Positions 11,901-26,700 of a stretch of DNA of 64,000 nt are shown here, one piece after another. The notes under the pieces were generated by a model, which worked only from the letters and a program-made list of their open reading frames with translations, made no database searches and had not been told where the DNA came from. The number at the start of each line of letters is the position of its first letter. Position 1 is the stretch's first letter. The translations under genes and the position numbers were made by a program. Source of the stretch: Triatoma infestans (lineage: Eukaryota; Arthropoda; Insecta; Hemiptera; Reduviidae); contig JAAEAF010003107.1 in the NCBI GenBank assembly GCA_011037195.1, positions 49,597 through 113,596 of the forward strand, given 5' to 3'.

Positions 11901-14900
11901 CATATTTCAGATCTATATTCAAATCACACTATAATCTAGTAAAACATTATTTATCCTAATAAATCATAACTATCACACTGAGTATATGGTGTAGAATTTA
12001 AAATAGTAGATGAAAATCAGATCTGATTATAATCAAACGTGGTGCTGAATACTATCATACACAATACACTTTAACACATACAATATACAAAACAGATTAC
12101 AAAAACAATTCATTCATCAAGTAAATAAAATAAATATGATAATTTTAGCTGTTCATTTTTTGAAAATAAATTTAGTTAAAGGAATTAAAAGCATTTAAAA
12201 TTTCAAATAAAATGAGGATTTCTTTTATAGAAGTTCAATGAAGTTTCAATTCACTTTTCCATTTATATATCATTTATTAGGATTTCGTAGTCACTGCAAA
12301 AACTCTATAAAATGTTTTCTCATTTGGTATTAATTAATTCTAGGGAAGAGAAGTGAAGAGGGGCACTGAAATCTATAAAAGGAGATGTTTTTAGATTAGA
12401 GTGCATAAAGTAGAGTAGTACATGTGGCGTAGTATTCAAACATATGGATGTAATTTATTTGATTAATACTTATTTTATTATAATTCTGTAATTCAATAAA
12501 AAAGGAATAAACATTTTCAAAAAAAATAATTTTTTTCCCCTCAAAATTATGATACAACAGTCGATATATTCTGGGAATGAAACCTTAGGCAGCGATGTCA
12601 ACAAATATCTGGTCCAACTAATCTCCGAAGAACATCCATAGCCGGTCAGCAACAGGAAAAAACACAAGCAGTCTATGATCCGGATGCTACTCAGTACTCG
12701 GATATTAAGACACATTACATTTTATTTTAGTATTAATTTATAGATTACATGCAGACTTCATACATTATGAATGTAATGTTATACCTCTATTATTTTTGTT
12801 ATTAATACTATCGCGTTCGTGTTTCTGTACACGGTGTAGTGATCAATTGTAAACCTTAGGCAGAGAGGTCAGAATTACCTAGCCTGAAATAGACTTTCTA
12901 TAAAGGCTGTTATTGTTTCTTTTTTCAATTTGACATCTTATTAGATAAACTTTTATTAGATAAGGAAGACTCTAAATTAAAGAAAATACCCCATCTGTGT
13001 GGAATATTTAACCGTCTGTCGAGGGACAGATTGAAATGTTTATGAGAAAAAGTTTATCTGAAAATATCTGTTTAATCAAGTGTTTTATATGAAGTAATTT
13101 ACAGATTTTTATATATTTAAGATGAACCCTTCGATTATTTTTCACGAATTAAATTAGACATCATGTTTTCATTCATTCCTTGTTTATAATTACAACTTGT
13201 ATTGCAGTTTGTCAGGAAAATTAATAAATTTTGTTTATATTATTACTTTTATTTTTCTCTTCTCCAAAATTAATGTGAACGTAGATCTCACGGACCTGTC
13301 CTTTTGGTAAGGAGGCCTGGTTTGTCAAGACTTGTAATTTTAATTGTTAGCAATTAATAAGTGATTATAATTTATCTATTTATGTATCTGCAGCCATTTC
13401 ATGCTATCAATGTAGTATTATTGCGTGACCAATCACAATGGTTCAAATTAAGAGAAAAATTGGTATTAAGAAAATGAGTGAGATTTAGATTAAAAAATGC
13501 ATGCAGAGAAACTTCACTGACTTCAAGTATAGATAAAAAAGTCCTAATATTTCTGGGAAGATACTACCTAAGCAATAGTAGCAATAATAATAAATATTAA
13601 TTAAGTCGGTACTGGAATAGAATTAATTTTAATATACATTACCACCCTCACAGATATTTAAAATTTATAATAATATATATATAATGTATATACAATACAA
13701 TTATTAATAATATGTATATATTTACTTTTAATAGTTTTTATTATCACTTAAACATCTAAAAAAGAGAAAAAAGTTTTTTAACATTAACACACAAAGATCT
13801 TTCTTATTTATTTATTTATAATTTCATTTGTCCCCGCCATATTCAGTTTTTTTATTTATATTACGCAGAAACTTTTAGTTTCCTGTTCAGTTTTTCCTAA
13901 TTTTGAATTGATCATTAATTTTCCTTGGAATTTCAAAAGGAAAAAGTACAGGAAGTAAAGTTTCTTCAGCTGAATACGAGACGGGCACAAATTTTTTTTT
14001 TAAATTGGAAAACTTTAAATACTGTCTTTTACATATATATGTATCAATTTTTATATATATAGTAATATTAATTTATATATATATATATATCCTTTTAAAG
14101 TATACATATATATGATTTTTATGCATTATCTATTTTTTTTTTTTTATAAATGATAATTTATAAGAATCGATTAATAGGCCTTTGTGTAACAATTTTTATA
14201 TATTTAAATATTTTTTAAAATTATTTTTAACTTTTTTTTTATTACTATTATAAATTATTAACTACAATTAAAAAAATTCATCACAAGAACGATATGCTGA
14301 CTCAGAAAAGAGGCTGCACTTCTGTATTTCTTTTGGTTAGTTTTTATATAAGAAAATAATCTGCATTTGGGATTTAGACAAAGGGTAACGAAAACAATCT
14401 ACCAAAACACAATATAAAATTCATATTTTTTAAAGATTTTTTTTTGTTTGTTTGAGGAAAGAAATAGGGACAAGAAGGAAATGTCTACATCCCAAACCTC
14501 TTTTCCTTGTTTTATGTATTTAAATCAGGAATTTATTTCTATTTACTTCTTTTAAAGGTTAGGTTAAAGTAGAGTGTGTTACTTAGTTTTTTGGAAAAGT
14601 TAAAAATAAAAATAATAACAGTTTATTCATTTTTTTTTTCTTTTCTTCATTTAAATTTGTGTTAGAAAAATAGAGTGTTCAAGTACCGGGCGCCTAAGGA
14701 CTGCTTTAGCACAATAGACCGGTGAGATTGCAGTGCAACGGGGCGGGCCCATTCGCCAAAAGGGCTGCATTAAAATAAATAAAAAAATCATAAAACAGGC
14801 GCTTCTTTTGTTGGTGCAGCTAGTGGAACGTTTGTTGATTAATTAAAATAAGTTGGTTACTTTTCTTTTTTTTACCTAGCTGTTAATTTTTATCCATTAT

Positions 14901-17498
14901 TGTTCTGCTTTTGAATGTGTGCGAGTTTTATGTTCAGCTTTATTTATTTTATTAAGAATAAATTTTAGAATTTAAAAACAAATAGACTCACCTCCTCACC
15001 AATACTAAATCAAATTAATGTTTCCACCTAGTGGAGGGAAATTTTCTTAATTTTTCTTTTTAAGAGAAAGTTGTTTTCTTATTTTTTCCCCTAAAAGAAT
15101 CAATTCAGAAACATATTGTTAATTTTGTGCGCTGAATTTCTGTGCTTCTTTTTCATCTAAAAAAATTAACTTTCAATAAACAATTTATATATGTAACAAA
15201 TAATTAAAATAAGGCAGTGGAATCTTATACTTTTACAATTTTTAACATTTAGAAAAAATAAAATTAAGGAACATGTATATAAAACTAAACATTAAAGTGA
15301 AACCTTCAAAATTCTAGCCTTAACTTAAAAGAAAAACAAATAAAATGATTTTTAAAATCAATGAAATTGATTCTGCTTCACTAACTATTCTAATAAGTAG
15401 GAAGCCATTTATTAAGTTATATTTTTAAAAGATTAATCACTTTTTAAGTTAAGAAATCATATTTCTTGCCAACTTTTATTGTTGTTCAAATTTAATGGAA
15501 TTTGAGCCCTAAAGCAACCCGGTCCAAAATACTTTTGTTTTCATAATTCATCATTGGAAAAACTAATATATATATTTTTTTTAAATATTCTATCATTATT
15601 TCTATTCAAAAATCTTTCTAAACGCAGCTACCACTTTATTTTTATTTTTTTAATTACTTTTAGAATAATTTATTATAATAAAAATACAAGAGGCACATAT
15701 TTTCAAAATAAATTAATAAAAAACAATGAACATTCAAAAAATAAAATAATAAAATTACAAGTTATATTATTTTCTTTTCCTTTTTCAATTTTTTATTTAT
15801 TTTAAATTCACGTGTTATATTCACGGGGACTGTGCAAATGAGTATGTTTTTCTCATTTTATCTCCGAATACATTTTTTTTTTTTTTTTTTTTAGAAAATT
15901 AATTACTGGACAAGTGTATAATACAAAGGCTATCTTTGTCTCTCTATAAGATAGCTAGAAATTTACCAGTGAGATCATTTAATTTTTAATATTTAGGACA
16001 TAACTTTAGCCCATTGTGTTATGACGTTTTTATTTTTCATATATATATCTATAAAAAAAAAGTATTAATATCGACTGAATTTTGCTTTGTTTTAATTGAT
16101 TTGGTGTTTTTTTTTTTACTTGCTGTTTTTTCTGCTTGACGTTTAGCAAGTTTTCACACATTAAAATAATGTTATCACATGTTTAATTTCTTTCTTTTAA
16201 TCTGCGAAAAATTGCTCGACAACTTTTTGATGTAAGGTATAAGTTCATGTTTCTTCTTAGAATAATCACCCAGTTGTGAAACACTTTCACATTTAAAACA
16301 CACTCACTATAGAAGATCTCTAGGCCATTTTAGCTTCAAGTGAAGAGGAGAACTGTCAGGTAGGTGAGAATAAGGAAGAGGTATTGTACGAAATATGGTC
16401 TTGGACGAAAATGATGCGAAGATCATTTGCGTTTGAAATTGTAGTGTTTGGTCGTGTAGAGTTATGGCTTCTGTTCAGTATGATTGTAAAGGTCTTAACA
16501 ATTCTTGTAAATAGTTAGTTATCAAGTCAAGGTTTGATCTGCAGACAAAGTAGTCTAGAAAGTAATTTAGTAGTGTCTGCTCATATCCTGTCGTTTCAAT
16601 CGCGTATATGAGTCTTATAAATGTACAATATTACCAGATAATGCACTATGTCAGATGGTGGAAAGATAATAATGCCTCATTCAGATAAACTGCCGGGGGC
16701 AACAAAGAGGTCATTTCAAAAAGGTTTAATGTTATTGGATATTTTGGCTGACTTGGAAAAAATAGTAAAACACATGAGATGTACTATCATCATAAACCGA
16801 CTATAACTAGTAGAAATTAACAATTTCTACACTAGTGAGTGTGTCAATCACATTTTGCCCCGCCCATAAGTCTCTTTTACTGAGTTGTCGAGCTATAACT
16901 ATCGAAACAATGTTGAAGAAAAATAGCGAAAAGACTATTGAGTTGAAAATGCTTAGTATGTACAAGCTAATTCTAAAATGTAATTTTATTATTATTAAAA
17001 TTTTCTTTTGTTCCTTGAAGAATGTATACTGACAATAATTATTATTTTTCGATATAATGGCATTGTTTTTGTTTTAAGCTTGAATCTATTTTTTTTAACT
17101 AGATAAAATACCATTTATTACTATCGAAATAATAAAAAAATATAGAAGCTGGGATATTATTATAGAGTATTGCGTGATGTATTTTTTTTGTTTTCCTAAA
17201 TTATATAAACGAAAAATATGATTAAAAAAAAAAATCAGGTATCAGTTGCTATTCGATTTTTCTATTAGGAAATTAATTTTCAACATAGTGAAATCTATAT
17301 TGTTCATTTTTCTCTTCTTTTTTTTTAATTTATTTTTAAAACAAAAAACAGCTAAACATTACCAACCCTTTTTTTTATTTTTTGTAAAAACCCCCCCAAA
17401 TAATCACATTTTTAATTGCTCGACGAGCAGATAAATTACTTTTTTTGTCGCTTGTGCCGTCTCCCCCCACCTTCTTTCGGGATAATAAATCTTATTAT
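8930..17498. other. AT-rich, homopolymer-rich stretch downstream of the transporter stop; possible 3' UTR plus intergenic
   Basis: No convincing open frame was found in 8.5 kb. The stretch is marked by long T and A runs, TA dinucleotide tracts (near 10260, 10780, 14035 and 14080) and many candidate AATAAA signals in both directions. Apart from a retroelement 3' tail at 14684-14795 I recognise no mobile element, unlike the rest of the window. Some of it is probably the transporter's 3' UTR, but the cleavage site cannot be set by eye. Slightly GC-richer pieces at 9680-9890, 10950-11130, 11460-11660 and 12570-12720 stay unexplained. Confidence 0.4.
14684..14795 (+). mobile_element. Orphan retroelement 3' tail
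   Basis: It contains GCACAATAGACCGG and GCAGTGCAACGGGG followed by an A-rich end. These are the 3' UTR words of the element at 1786-2455. No coding part remains, so it is either a very short truncated insertion or a SINE that borrowed this tail. Confidence 0.6.
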
Positions 17499-17749
17499 TT
17501 AATCTTCCCATGAAGGAAACTGTGACGTTGATACAAATAGAGGATTCTCAGCACCGGTTTGTTGTTCTTGTGCTGGAGCAGACCAAGCTGGCTGTTGATG
17601 TGATACAATACTTGATTCCTGGTTTGTCCGTTTTAATTCCATATCTCCTCTTGGCGTGGCCACTGTCTCGCATGACATCACTCCATCTTCATTGCCTTGA
17701 TATTCCAAACTTGAATGTTTTATACCATAATAAAAGTAGACAAGAAAGC
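17499..17749 (-). CDS. SLC7A14: SLC7A14-like exon 12 (last helix end, cytosolic tail, stop)
   Basis: After a TTTCAG acceptor it completes the last helix ([17 protein letters not shown]). It then has a polar tail rich in Gln, Ser and Pro ending PSWED and a TAA at 17501-17499. Confidence 0.88.
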
Positions 17750-20700
17750 CTGAAATTTTTTAAGAAAAAGAAAATTATTCATCTTATAAAATTAAATCAC
17801 ATCTCGTTTTTTGGTATATTTGGAAAGTGATATAAAGGGCGGAGATTCATTTAATAGGACCAAATTCATTTAATAGGAGAAGAAAAGATGTTCCTTGGCG
17901 TCATCCACTATTCACTTAACCTAGTGTGACTTAATTACATTTTTTCTCCTCTATGTTTTGGAGAAATCTGTGCGTGGAAATTTTCTGAATGTCATTCTCT
18001 TAGGTATCAATCAGATTCCTTAAAAATAATTAACTGCTAATATGTACTTCATGTCGCTTATAGTTATTTTAGTCTACAATACTTTCTTTCCAACTCAAGT
18101 GAAATCGATGGCGCCCCAGCATTGAAATGCTTATAAATTACCCAACGAAGTGCTATGGAAAAAAGTCACACCACCCTCTACTACCTCTATCTCCAGACCT
18201 ATCTGAGAAGGAAAAGGAAAGTCGTATGAAGACAACAAGCAGAGCTTGCTCAACCGTAAACCATGCAACTTCAATATTTAAATTACTCTTGCGCCAGTTT
18301 TGTTGCAAATTCATAGTCTCTCTCTAGTTTCTCACCTCTCTCTCAGCACTGTTATATTATATTCTCTATAATAATGCCAAACTCATATCATCTTAATTGC
18401 TATATTTCAAAGCAACTTAGTGATTTATACATTTCCTAACAGTAATAACAGCGGCAGTGCTCTTAACAAAACACACTGAACTCATTATTCAATGCAATAC
18501 ACTTGCTAGATGGCGATTTTTAATTGTGGTGGGGGACAATTTTAAAGGGTCATTTGCCCCCAAAGGCAGCCAACTTGTCAAAACCTGACGGAGCTATTCT
18601 TTCCAATATTAACTAAATCTTAAAAAATGACTGAAACATACGCTTCACTTTTTAAACAATATCTACGCTCTTTTAATCGAACAACCAGCATTAAAGATAA
18701 TATAATTATTCATGAACTCTGTATTTTTTTTAATTTTTTTTTTACCTATTGTCATCCAGACGGTGAATCTCACAAGAGTGAGTATGGACAATTTGAAGAT
18801 GAGATAGATGTTCACCATAACTGCAATGGCCGGCACGAAAGGAAGTCCCGGTGTCATGAACATTAATGTTTTCCTGTATTTAACAAAATTACGTTAAAAT
18901 TGTAGTGGAAATAAAATAAAATCTAGAAATGTATTTGTAAATATATTTGCGATTAAAATAAAAAATGTTTTGTCCTATAAATTTTAAAGGGCAAAAAATT
19001 CTTTGCACAACCAGATTTACCAAACAAACCAGAAATTCTGGCAGGGCTAGACCTCAACTGAAATTTGTAATAGCAGGGCAAAAAATATAACTTTTATTGA
19101 GTATAATTATAATAACAAAGTCCATAATCTGTGTTTAAATCGTAAATATAAATAATACAAGCTCTAAAAATAAAATTTTATTAATTGAATGCATTTTGAA
19201 TTTCAATTAACGAAATAATAATTCAAGTACCACATTAATAAATTTCATAAACGGGTGTTGCGTCTGCAATAATGTGATTGTTTTTGTTTTGCTTTTTAAT
19301 TTAAGGCGTATCAACATCTTTGGCGTCCGGAGCCTTCGCCGTGCACTCCCTGCCTCCGGATAGTGTTCTCTCATTACATACAAACACTATCCATCACCAG
19401 ACAGTGAGCTGTAGAGGCTCCTAGGAAGAAAAAAAATCTAAGGATAGCACAGCTGGATTCGAACCAGGGACCTCCGCCTTCCAGAAATAGAATAGCCCTT
19501 AGTGATACTGTAGATGCAAAGTCAGAGCATACACTTTATTGCTTTGTTTTAGGAAAACATTTCGAAAATGTCTTCTAGGTGTGTAAAGAGTGGGACTATA
19601 AAACCTAATCCATAGCGACCTATGTACGATCTGACCTATATAAGACGGTGCAATTATATATCCACATAATCCGATATTTTTCTGGAAAAATGTATCAATC
19701 AAAATCTATCACATTTTTATATGTATGAGGGATACAACAAGTTGAGGGAAATTTTTGAAAAAATATGGGGGAAAAAAGTTAAGAAAAATATTCAGGAAAG
19801 TTTCAGTTTGTAAATCCTTGGAGAATGACCAAACATTTTCTAAACGGAATAAAAAGTTTGATCTACCGGCGATTTTCCGTTTTTGAAATTTTTTATTCAC
19901 ATGCAATGACATACACACTACTTATTTGCTATAAACACCGTATTTAGAGAACTTCAAAACTAGATCCAGTGAAAACTCAATTCTGAAAATTTGGCATGAT
20001 CCATAGCGTCCATGGACCCATTGACCCTTCACAGCCATAAGAAAAGAAATCGGCATCATCATCATAATTAATTCCGCGGTTTGGGAGCCTGTATTTTCTA
20101 TACCTATTTTACTTGTGATTTACAGAGTTTCAGACAGACAGGGACGGTAGTCCTACGTTATGTACTGTGATTCCTTTTCTGTATAGTGCTTGCGTGAGTG
20201 TGTATGTTTATGTTTGAGTGTATTTGTATCGTGTACTAATCTGCTGATTGTGAATGGTTTAGTAATCTGTGGCAATCCGTGGATCCACTATTTCTTACCT
20301 GCTGCATACAACTACAAACCGTGCGGATAATAAGAAAAAGTAAAAAATCAAATAAATATAAACCTAATGCTTTCGAAAACATCTCTAAAAATATCATTCA
20401 TTGCAGAACTTGGAAGGCCTGTCCACTTAATCTTCTTTCTTTATAACATTAAACAAACAAAATTAACAGCAGAGTTCAAAATTTTGAAAACAAACCTGTT
20501 TTGTGGTTTCCTAGAGATAATTAGTAGAACGGCAATAATCCCCGCCAAGAAAGTTAATACTAGTAATGAGACGAATATAGAATCAGAACCCATTCCGCAT
20601 ACAATAGTTAAATCCAGCGAAAGTATAAGGAGATACAATAATCCAACCAACTTCATGACTACCAGACCGGACTCTTCTGTGGCTGGTCCTGTGTCTACCC

Positions 20701-23700
20701 AGGGAAAGATGGCCGGACACAAATATGTGGCTGCCTGTTAGAAACATAGCGAAATTACACATAAATCTGATAACACGATAGGTGAAAACTTCCTTAAGTT
20801 AATATGATTGTCTACCTGAAGTTTTCTAGCAAGATGTGATAAACTTGGTCCTGCGGCCGCACCAATACCTGTAGAACCACCTCCGCCTGCTCCGTGAACT
20901 GTTCCATAGAATTTGGCCTCGCTAGCGTCAGATACGAGAAACTGGTCATCTCTCATACCTTCTTCACCTTCTTCAGTCATGGTGTCATCGGAATCCGGTG
21001 AACTAGTCGTCATAATACAAAAAATCAAATTGGAAATAATTGATCATTTTTAAAAGATCTAATGAGAATATTTTCACTTTTTGGATTCCAAAATCGAAAT
21101 TGCAGAGTCAAAGAAATTTTGGAACGAAACAAATCAGCTCAAATTTTCTTAAAGCTATAAATATTTTAAAAAGATAAACGTTCATTTTTGGGAGTGCACA
21201 AGTCTTACACATGTAAGGATTGCCGGAGGCCTATCTAGCCTATAGAAATAAGGCACCGCCCACAGCTAGTGGGTTTATAACAGTAGCCACATAGAGATGT
21301 GTCACGTCACATAGACTCCATACGTCACATGTGACGTGACACATCTCCCTACCACAAAAGTTTCAGATTCTAACCATAGGAGATACAGATATCCACCTAC
21401 AAAATACCCTATGAAACAGGAAGGAGAAATAGGGGAAGTTGAGAAATCCTATGTTTCCTAGTTAGTTGAGAAATGCTAGCTACTCTCAACCAAAGGAAAA
21501 TTCAAGAAATCTGTATTTAGTGTAGCATTCAGACCAGACCCACAGCCATCAAGAAAACATCACCATTTACTCTCCCCGCACAGTCTGTCACTTTCACGCT
21601 ACCACACTCTTTTCTATATCAACGTAAAGTCCTTACAGTACTCTGTTTACTTATTTAATATTGCCAGTATACTTTTTCTCATTTTATTGTTTTCTAGTCC
21701 ACCCATACAAACTCCACTACATCCGAGTATATGGAAAAAAATATCAATTCAGTTCTCGCAAAATTAGAAGAAAAAAAAAATTTGAGCGAAAATAATTTCA
21801 TAATTTAACAGGATTTATCCAGACGCATCTAGTGAGTTAGTTATAAAAAAGAAATTCGAAGATTATGGGGTCACTGGGAAAGGAGATGAGGAAAAATTAT
21901 ATAAAGATAGATTTATCTGAAATTTATTTAGATAATATCTATATTCATGGGTTAGTTTTATAAGACTAACCATAGATTTTAAATTCGATCTGAATTTAGT
22001 TTTTCTTCGAAGTTATAGTATAAACCTTCCAAAAAAGATTTATAAACCTTATAAAATGCGAATCTATGGCAATCCCGAAGATTTAACCAAGTTCTCATAC
22101 TTACAAATTCGTTGAATGAGCTTGTAAATTCGAGCAGGAATAAAACTTGGACGATTTTTGAATAAGATTAGAACGACACATGTTTCTGTCCTGCGTCTAG
22201 AATTGTCATTGATAGAGCAATTACATCCATAGAGTTTTGTTCTTGTGTTTGAACGTGTGTAGAAAAAAAGAGACTGCGAATAAGTTGTGCATTAGTGAAC
22301 CATGATATAAATAAAGATTATTGCGGGACTGAAACTAATGAGCCAAATCTAGTGGACACTTATACAAAACCGAGAATCTAGTGGACAAAATTACACATTT
22401 CAGTAAATACGAATATACTTTTGTAATATAATATTTACCTTCTGGTTACTCGTCTCACCATAACCCGTTGTGTTTGTCCAACTACATGCTGTGTAGTAGT
22501 TTCTGTCACATGAGATAATGCAGTTTTCAAATGATCCGGTCTCAATTGATTACCATAGCCAATCTGTCCATTTGTCACTTGTACTCCACCACCGGGAGTC
22601 TCTTTTATTGGTGAACCTTTCAAAGGGGTTCGCAGAGATTCTGGAAGGAGTTCCATCAGGTTTGTTGTATGAGGTTGATATCGCAGTATTAGTACACATG
22701 TTGAGACTAAGGTATAAGCTAGCAATGTACCTAAAAGAAAAAAAGATAAAATTTTTGTAGAAGTCCAATGAAGATGAAATAGAAAGGTATGAAATAAGGA
22801 AAAACATTGATAAGTTATTTTCATTTAGGTTGCATCAAATAACATTTTCACTTTTAATATACCTTATTATATACTTTTTAATATACCTTATTCCACACTA
22901 CTTTCACCTTATTCCGGCTAAAATCGGATTAGTTTTTGTTCAGTTACCGTGATACCAAGAAATTTTCGTTATATATCAAAAAAATATACAATACAATACA
23001 ATAATCATTTATTTCCAAAATAATACAGATATACAGTTTTTATATGAAGTTTCAGTTTGTATTGTAACCTCCTAGCTATTTACATTAATAAAGCATAAAA
23101 AATCAAACAATTAAATTAAGGGGAAAAAATTTGACAAATACCCTAAGCAATATGAACTCCCTTTATATGAGTACGTTCCTCAGCCACTGATGCTTGTACT
23201 CAACTCCAACGTTATAGTTCCCTATGTTCCTGCAAAGGCAGGAACCCCCTATTGTTACTAAGTCTGGTAAAGACAGAAATTTTTTCTGTTGCGAGGAAAA
23301 TACATTCTTGCACTTTGTCCATTTTACAATATTCATGCAAATCATTAATTCTTGTATATCGTGGCGAGTTCATTGCTAGCCTTACAAACTTGATTTGCAT
23401 TATCTGTAGGCCATCAATATTGGTCCTGTAGGTAATACTCCAGGAGAGGCATGCGTACAATAACATGGGTTGGACTAGTACCTTATGTAGCAACAGCTTG
23501 TTATTTGGGGTCAGTTTAGACTCTCTGCAGAGTAGCGAGAAATAATTAAACAAAAAAAAATTATTCCTTTATGCCCTAAAAATGTCTAAATTGAAACTAT
23601 TTCCCTCCTAGAATTGAATGCCTAAATAAAATAGCGGACGAAGACGTTTATACAGGATTATGAAGAATCCAATGAGCCGCTGAGAGCAAGAAACCCCGCA

Positions 23701-26700
23701 GCCTTTCAGAGTAGCATTTGACCATTGATAAATCAAGAAAAAAAAATGTATTATATAACTAGAATCTTGAAGAGATTCGGTGATTTGCAGATTCGGAAAC
23801 CTCTTTAAACTACTTTAGGTCCTATTTTCAGTATCCCATAATCCCATAGACCTATAGTCAAAAATAAAAATGAGTTCACAGAGGACAAATAAAGGTAAAC
23901 TATGTCGTTTTGTAAAAGAAATTTAACTAAGTTGCGAAACGGTAAGACAGTATAAGTTTCGTAATCATATATGTTTTTGATATATGTTTCCCTTTGGTGT
24001 GGAGAAAATGAGGCTGACAGCTAGACGGGAAGGTTCTCCGGGCGACTTTTGGACCGCTGTAAAAAAGTAATTTGCAAGATTTGGAAGAACACCAAACATT
24101 TATAATAGACTAACACTAAACCTGTAGAACACTAAACATTTATAATTTTTAAAATAGACTTAACTTTAGTTAGTAGAAGACTACGAGGAGGTTTTCGACT
24201 TCAAGTCGTGGAGGAGCAAGACTTTCTAAACTGAGATGGAGGAGACAAGACTTTCATTGGTCGAAAAGACATGGAGTAAGTGATAATTTGTTTTTCCATA
24301 AAGGTCAAAGCAAAGTTATCCTAGCGGGAAGGGTGATTTGATTCTGTCTGTTTCAAATTCAGATGTCATTTATAACTAGTATCTCTTGGATATGTTTGTG
24401 GAATGACAAGAATATTGAACGGTCTCTAGTACCTTCCTTTAAAATGATATTGGTCACTGATTTGTTGAATTACTGTTTTAACATAATAAATTAAACTATT
24501 CTAACCCCTACCTATAGACATCATTTCAACTAGAACATCTAAACTGATTATTAGAGAAGCTAAGGCAGCTGCTGTACCACAGATAAATGTGGCAACCACT
24601 GGTGTACCTGTAGCGGGAAACACCTGCGACAGGGACCTATAACAGAATGTATTTACTCATTGAAGTATGAAAAAATAAACATTTTAATCAATATTTCATG
24701 TTATAACTGTTTTTTATGATAAAATTAAATCATTTTAATTTTTTAGTAGTATAAATATCATTTACTCATTTAATTTGGAAAAAGATTTAGTTGGAAAATT
24801 TAATATGAAAACATCTTAAATAGTACAAACAAAATGAAGAAAAAGTAATGGAATAGTAACCTGAAGATGAGGCCATCATGAGCCATAGCATAAACAATTC
24901 TTGGCATCGGAAACATGGAGCCAAACATGGAGACGGTGAGGCCAGCAATGCCGCCTGCGGCTAAGATGCATTTACACTTGACCGCCCCTACTTGGCCGAA
25001 CATGGCTACCAGTCCTGATTCTGCGGATATCTCGTTATATGGTACTAAAGAAAAATATTACTTTAGTATGCAATCATTTCCCAAATAATTATAAGTTATA
25101 GATAAATAGGATATTTCATAATGTGATAAGATTGGAGCCAAAGGTTTGAGGGAGTATTTTTGCTCACTTAGGGCGAAACTTCCCTATGTTTCTCTCACTG
25201 CTATTCCGTGGCGGAACCTCATTCTAGCCCATCCAGCGCGTCCTCGTCACTGGCTCCGAAAACATCTGCGCTCCACTTTTGTGGAAGCGTGGGTGGCTAA
25301 GCTGGAGGGCGAACGCAGAGGGTAGCCTTCGGGCTATTTGGGAACTTAGCACTCCCACGTACCTCAGCTACAATTACAGACTAACAAGTGCAGTGGTTCT
25401 TCCATTAGGAGTGTGAGTTGGTGGAAACTTTTCTGTCCTCTATTTGGGTCGCCATAATTTATGTGCGGCCTGAATCTCTTGCAGCGAATTTTTTTGCTGC
25501 GGAGCCACCGTGGGAGTTCGTAGTGCATCACTTACACCTAAACGCCTTAACATTATACACTTACACAATTACACTCTTACACGCCAGTGGCACGTGCTGG
25601 TGCCACCCACATGTTTGCTGTGTGTGGATACCTGTGTCGTGGGAAAAGAAAGTCCTGGTGATCGAGGGCGCAGGTTCACGCTAGAGGCAAGTTACCTCAG
25701 CGGGCCTTGCAGTCCAACAAACCACTTTGGTTCCGGATCCGCTAAACAGGCGGCCAGAGCCTAACCCAGCTTTGGCCAATCGGCTAGCGTAAAATACACA
25801 TGGGTGAGCTCCTGGGTATTGTGGGCCTTGGCTCACAATCCCTGGGCGCTATATCTCTGGAGTAGCTCTGGCGCTTTTTTATAGCATCCCAAATTATGAA
25901 GCTCCGCGGAGGCTGGAGAGCTCCGGAGATGAATTTCTTTTTACTTAATTTATGAACATAAATAAAGTAGATTCGTCAGCCGAGGGCTCCTTAGAGGAGG
26001 GGGTCACCGGTGGTGGGGGAAACTCCTCTGTGCATCCAGGGTCGGGCGACCAGGGCTCGGATGCGTGTATCGACAAGTCGAGAAAGGAGTGTCCTTGGCT
26101 TATAGGATTGATGATGCTTGTGTCCAGGCGTTGAGGAAGGTCGATTTTCGTCTTTTCTTCGAGATGGACAGGCTCTTCATCAGGCTGAAGAAGGAAGATG
26201 AGGATGCTCCTACTACTTCTTCAAGGATCCAACTCTTCCAATGTTGAATTGTGATTATGGCAGTTAACAGGGTAGAGATGGTACAAATTAACTTGCAACA
26301 TAGCAAAGATGCAACGGCTAATTTATGCCGTTGTTTTGCTAAGTTGCATACATATTTTATCCTAATACTTCAGAATAAAATACCCCAATCCATTAGAAGC
26401 ATTTAGACCCATTGGTCTTATGTCTCTTCTCTTGAAAACTTTGGAAAGGTTGGTGGATAAGTATATTACTGATGGTCATTCTACCATTTATCGCGAGATG
26501 CTTTTAAGGATTCCTATACTGGTTTCCCCTCTGATAGGATGTTGAAGACTTTTGTCTTTGGTCATTCCTACAGGGTTAGGTTGCCTTCTAGGAAAGATTG
26601 GTTAATGCTGAGTCCGTCTGGGGTGATTCCTGAGAATTATCTCCGATGCTAGACGGACGGTTCCAGGATGGATGGTCGGTCTGGGCTGCCGTCTATTTTG

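Noticed and set aside
20367..20741. Plus-strand 124-codon frame
   Set aside because: It is antisense to transporter exon 10 (20496-20734), which carries strong family motifs on the minus strand.
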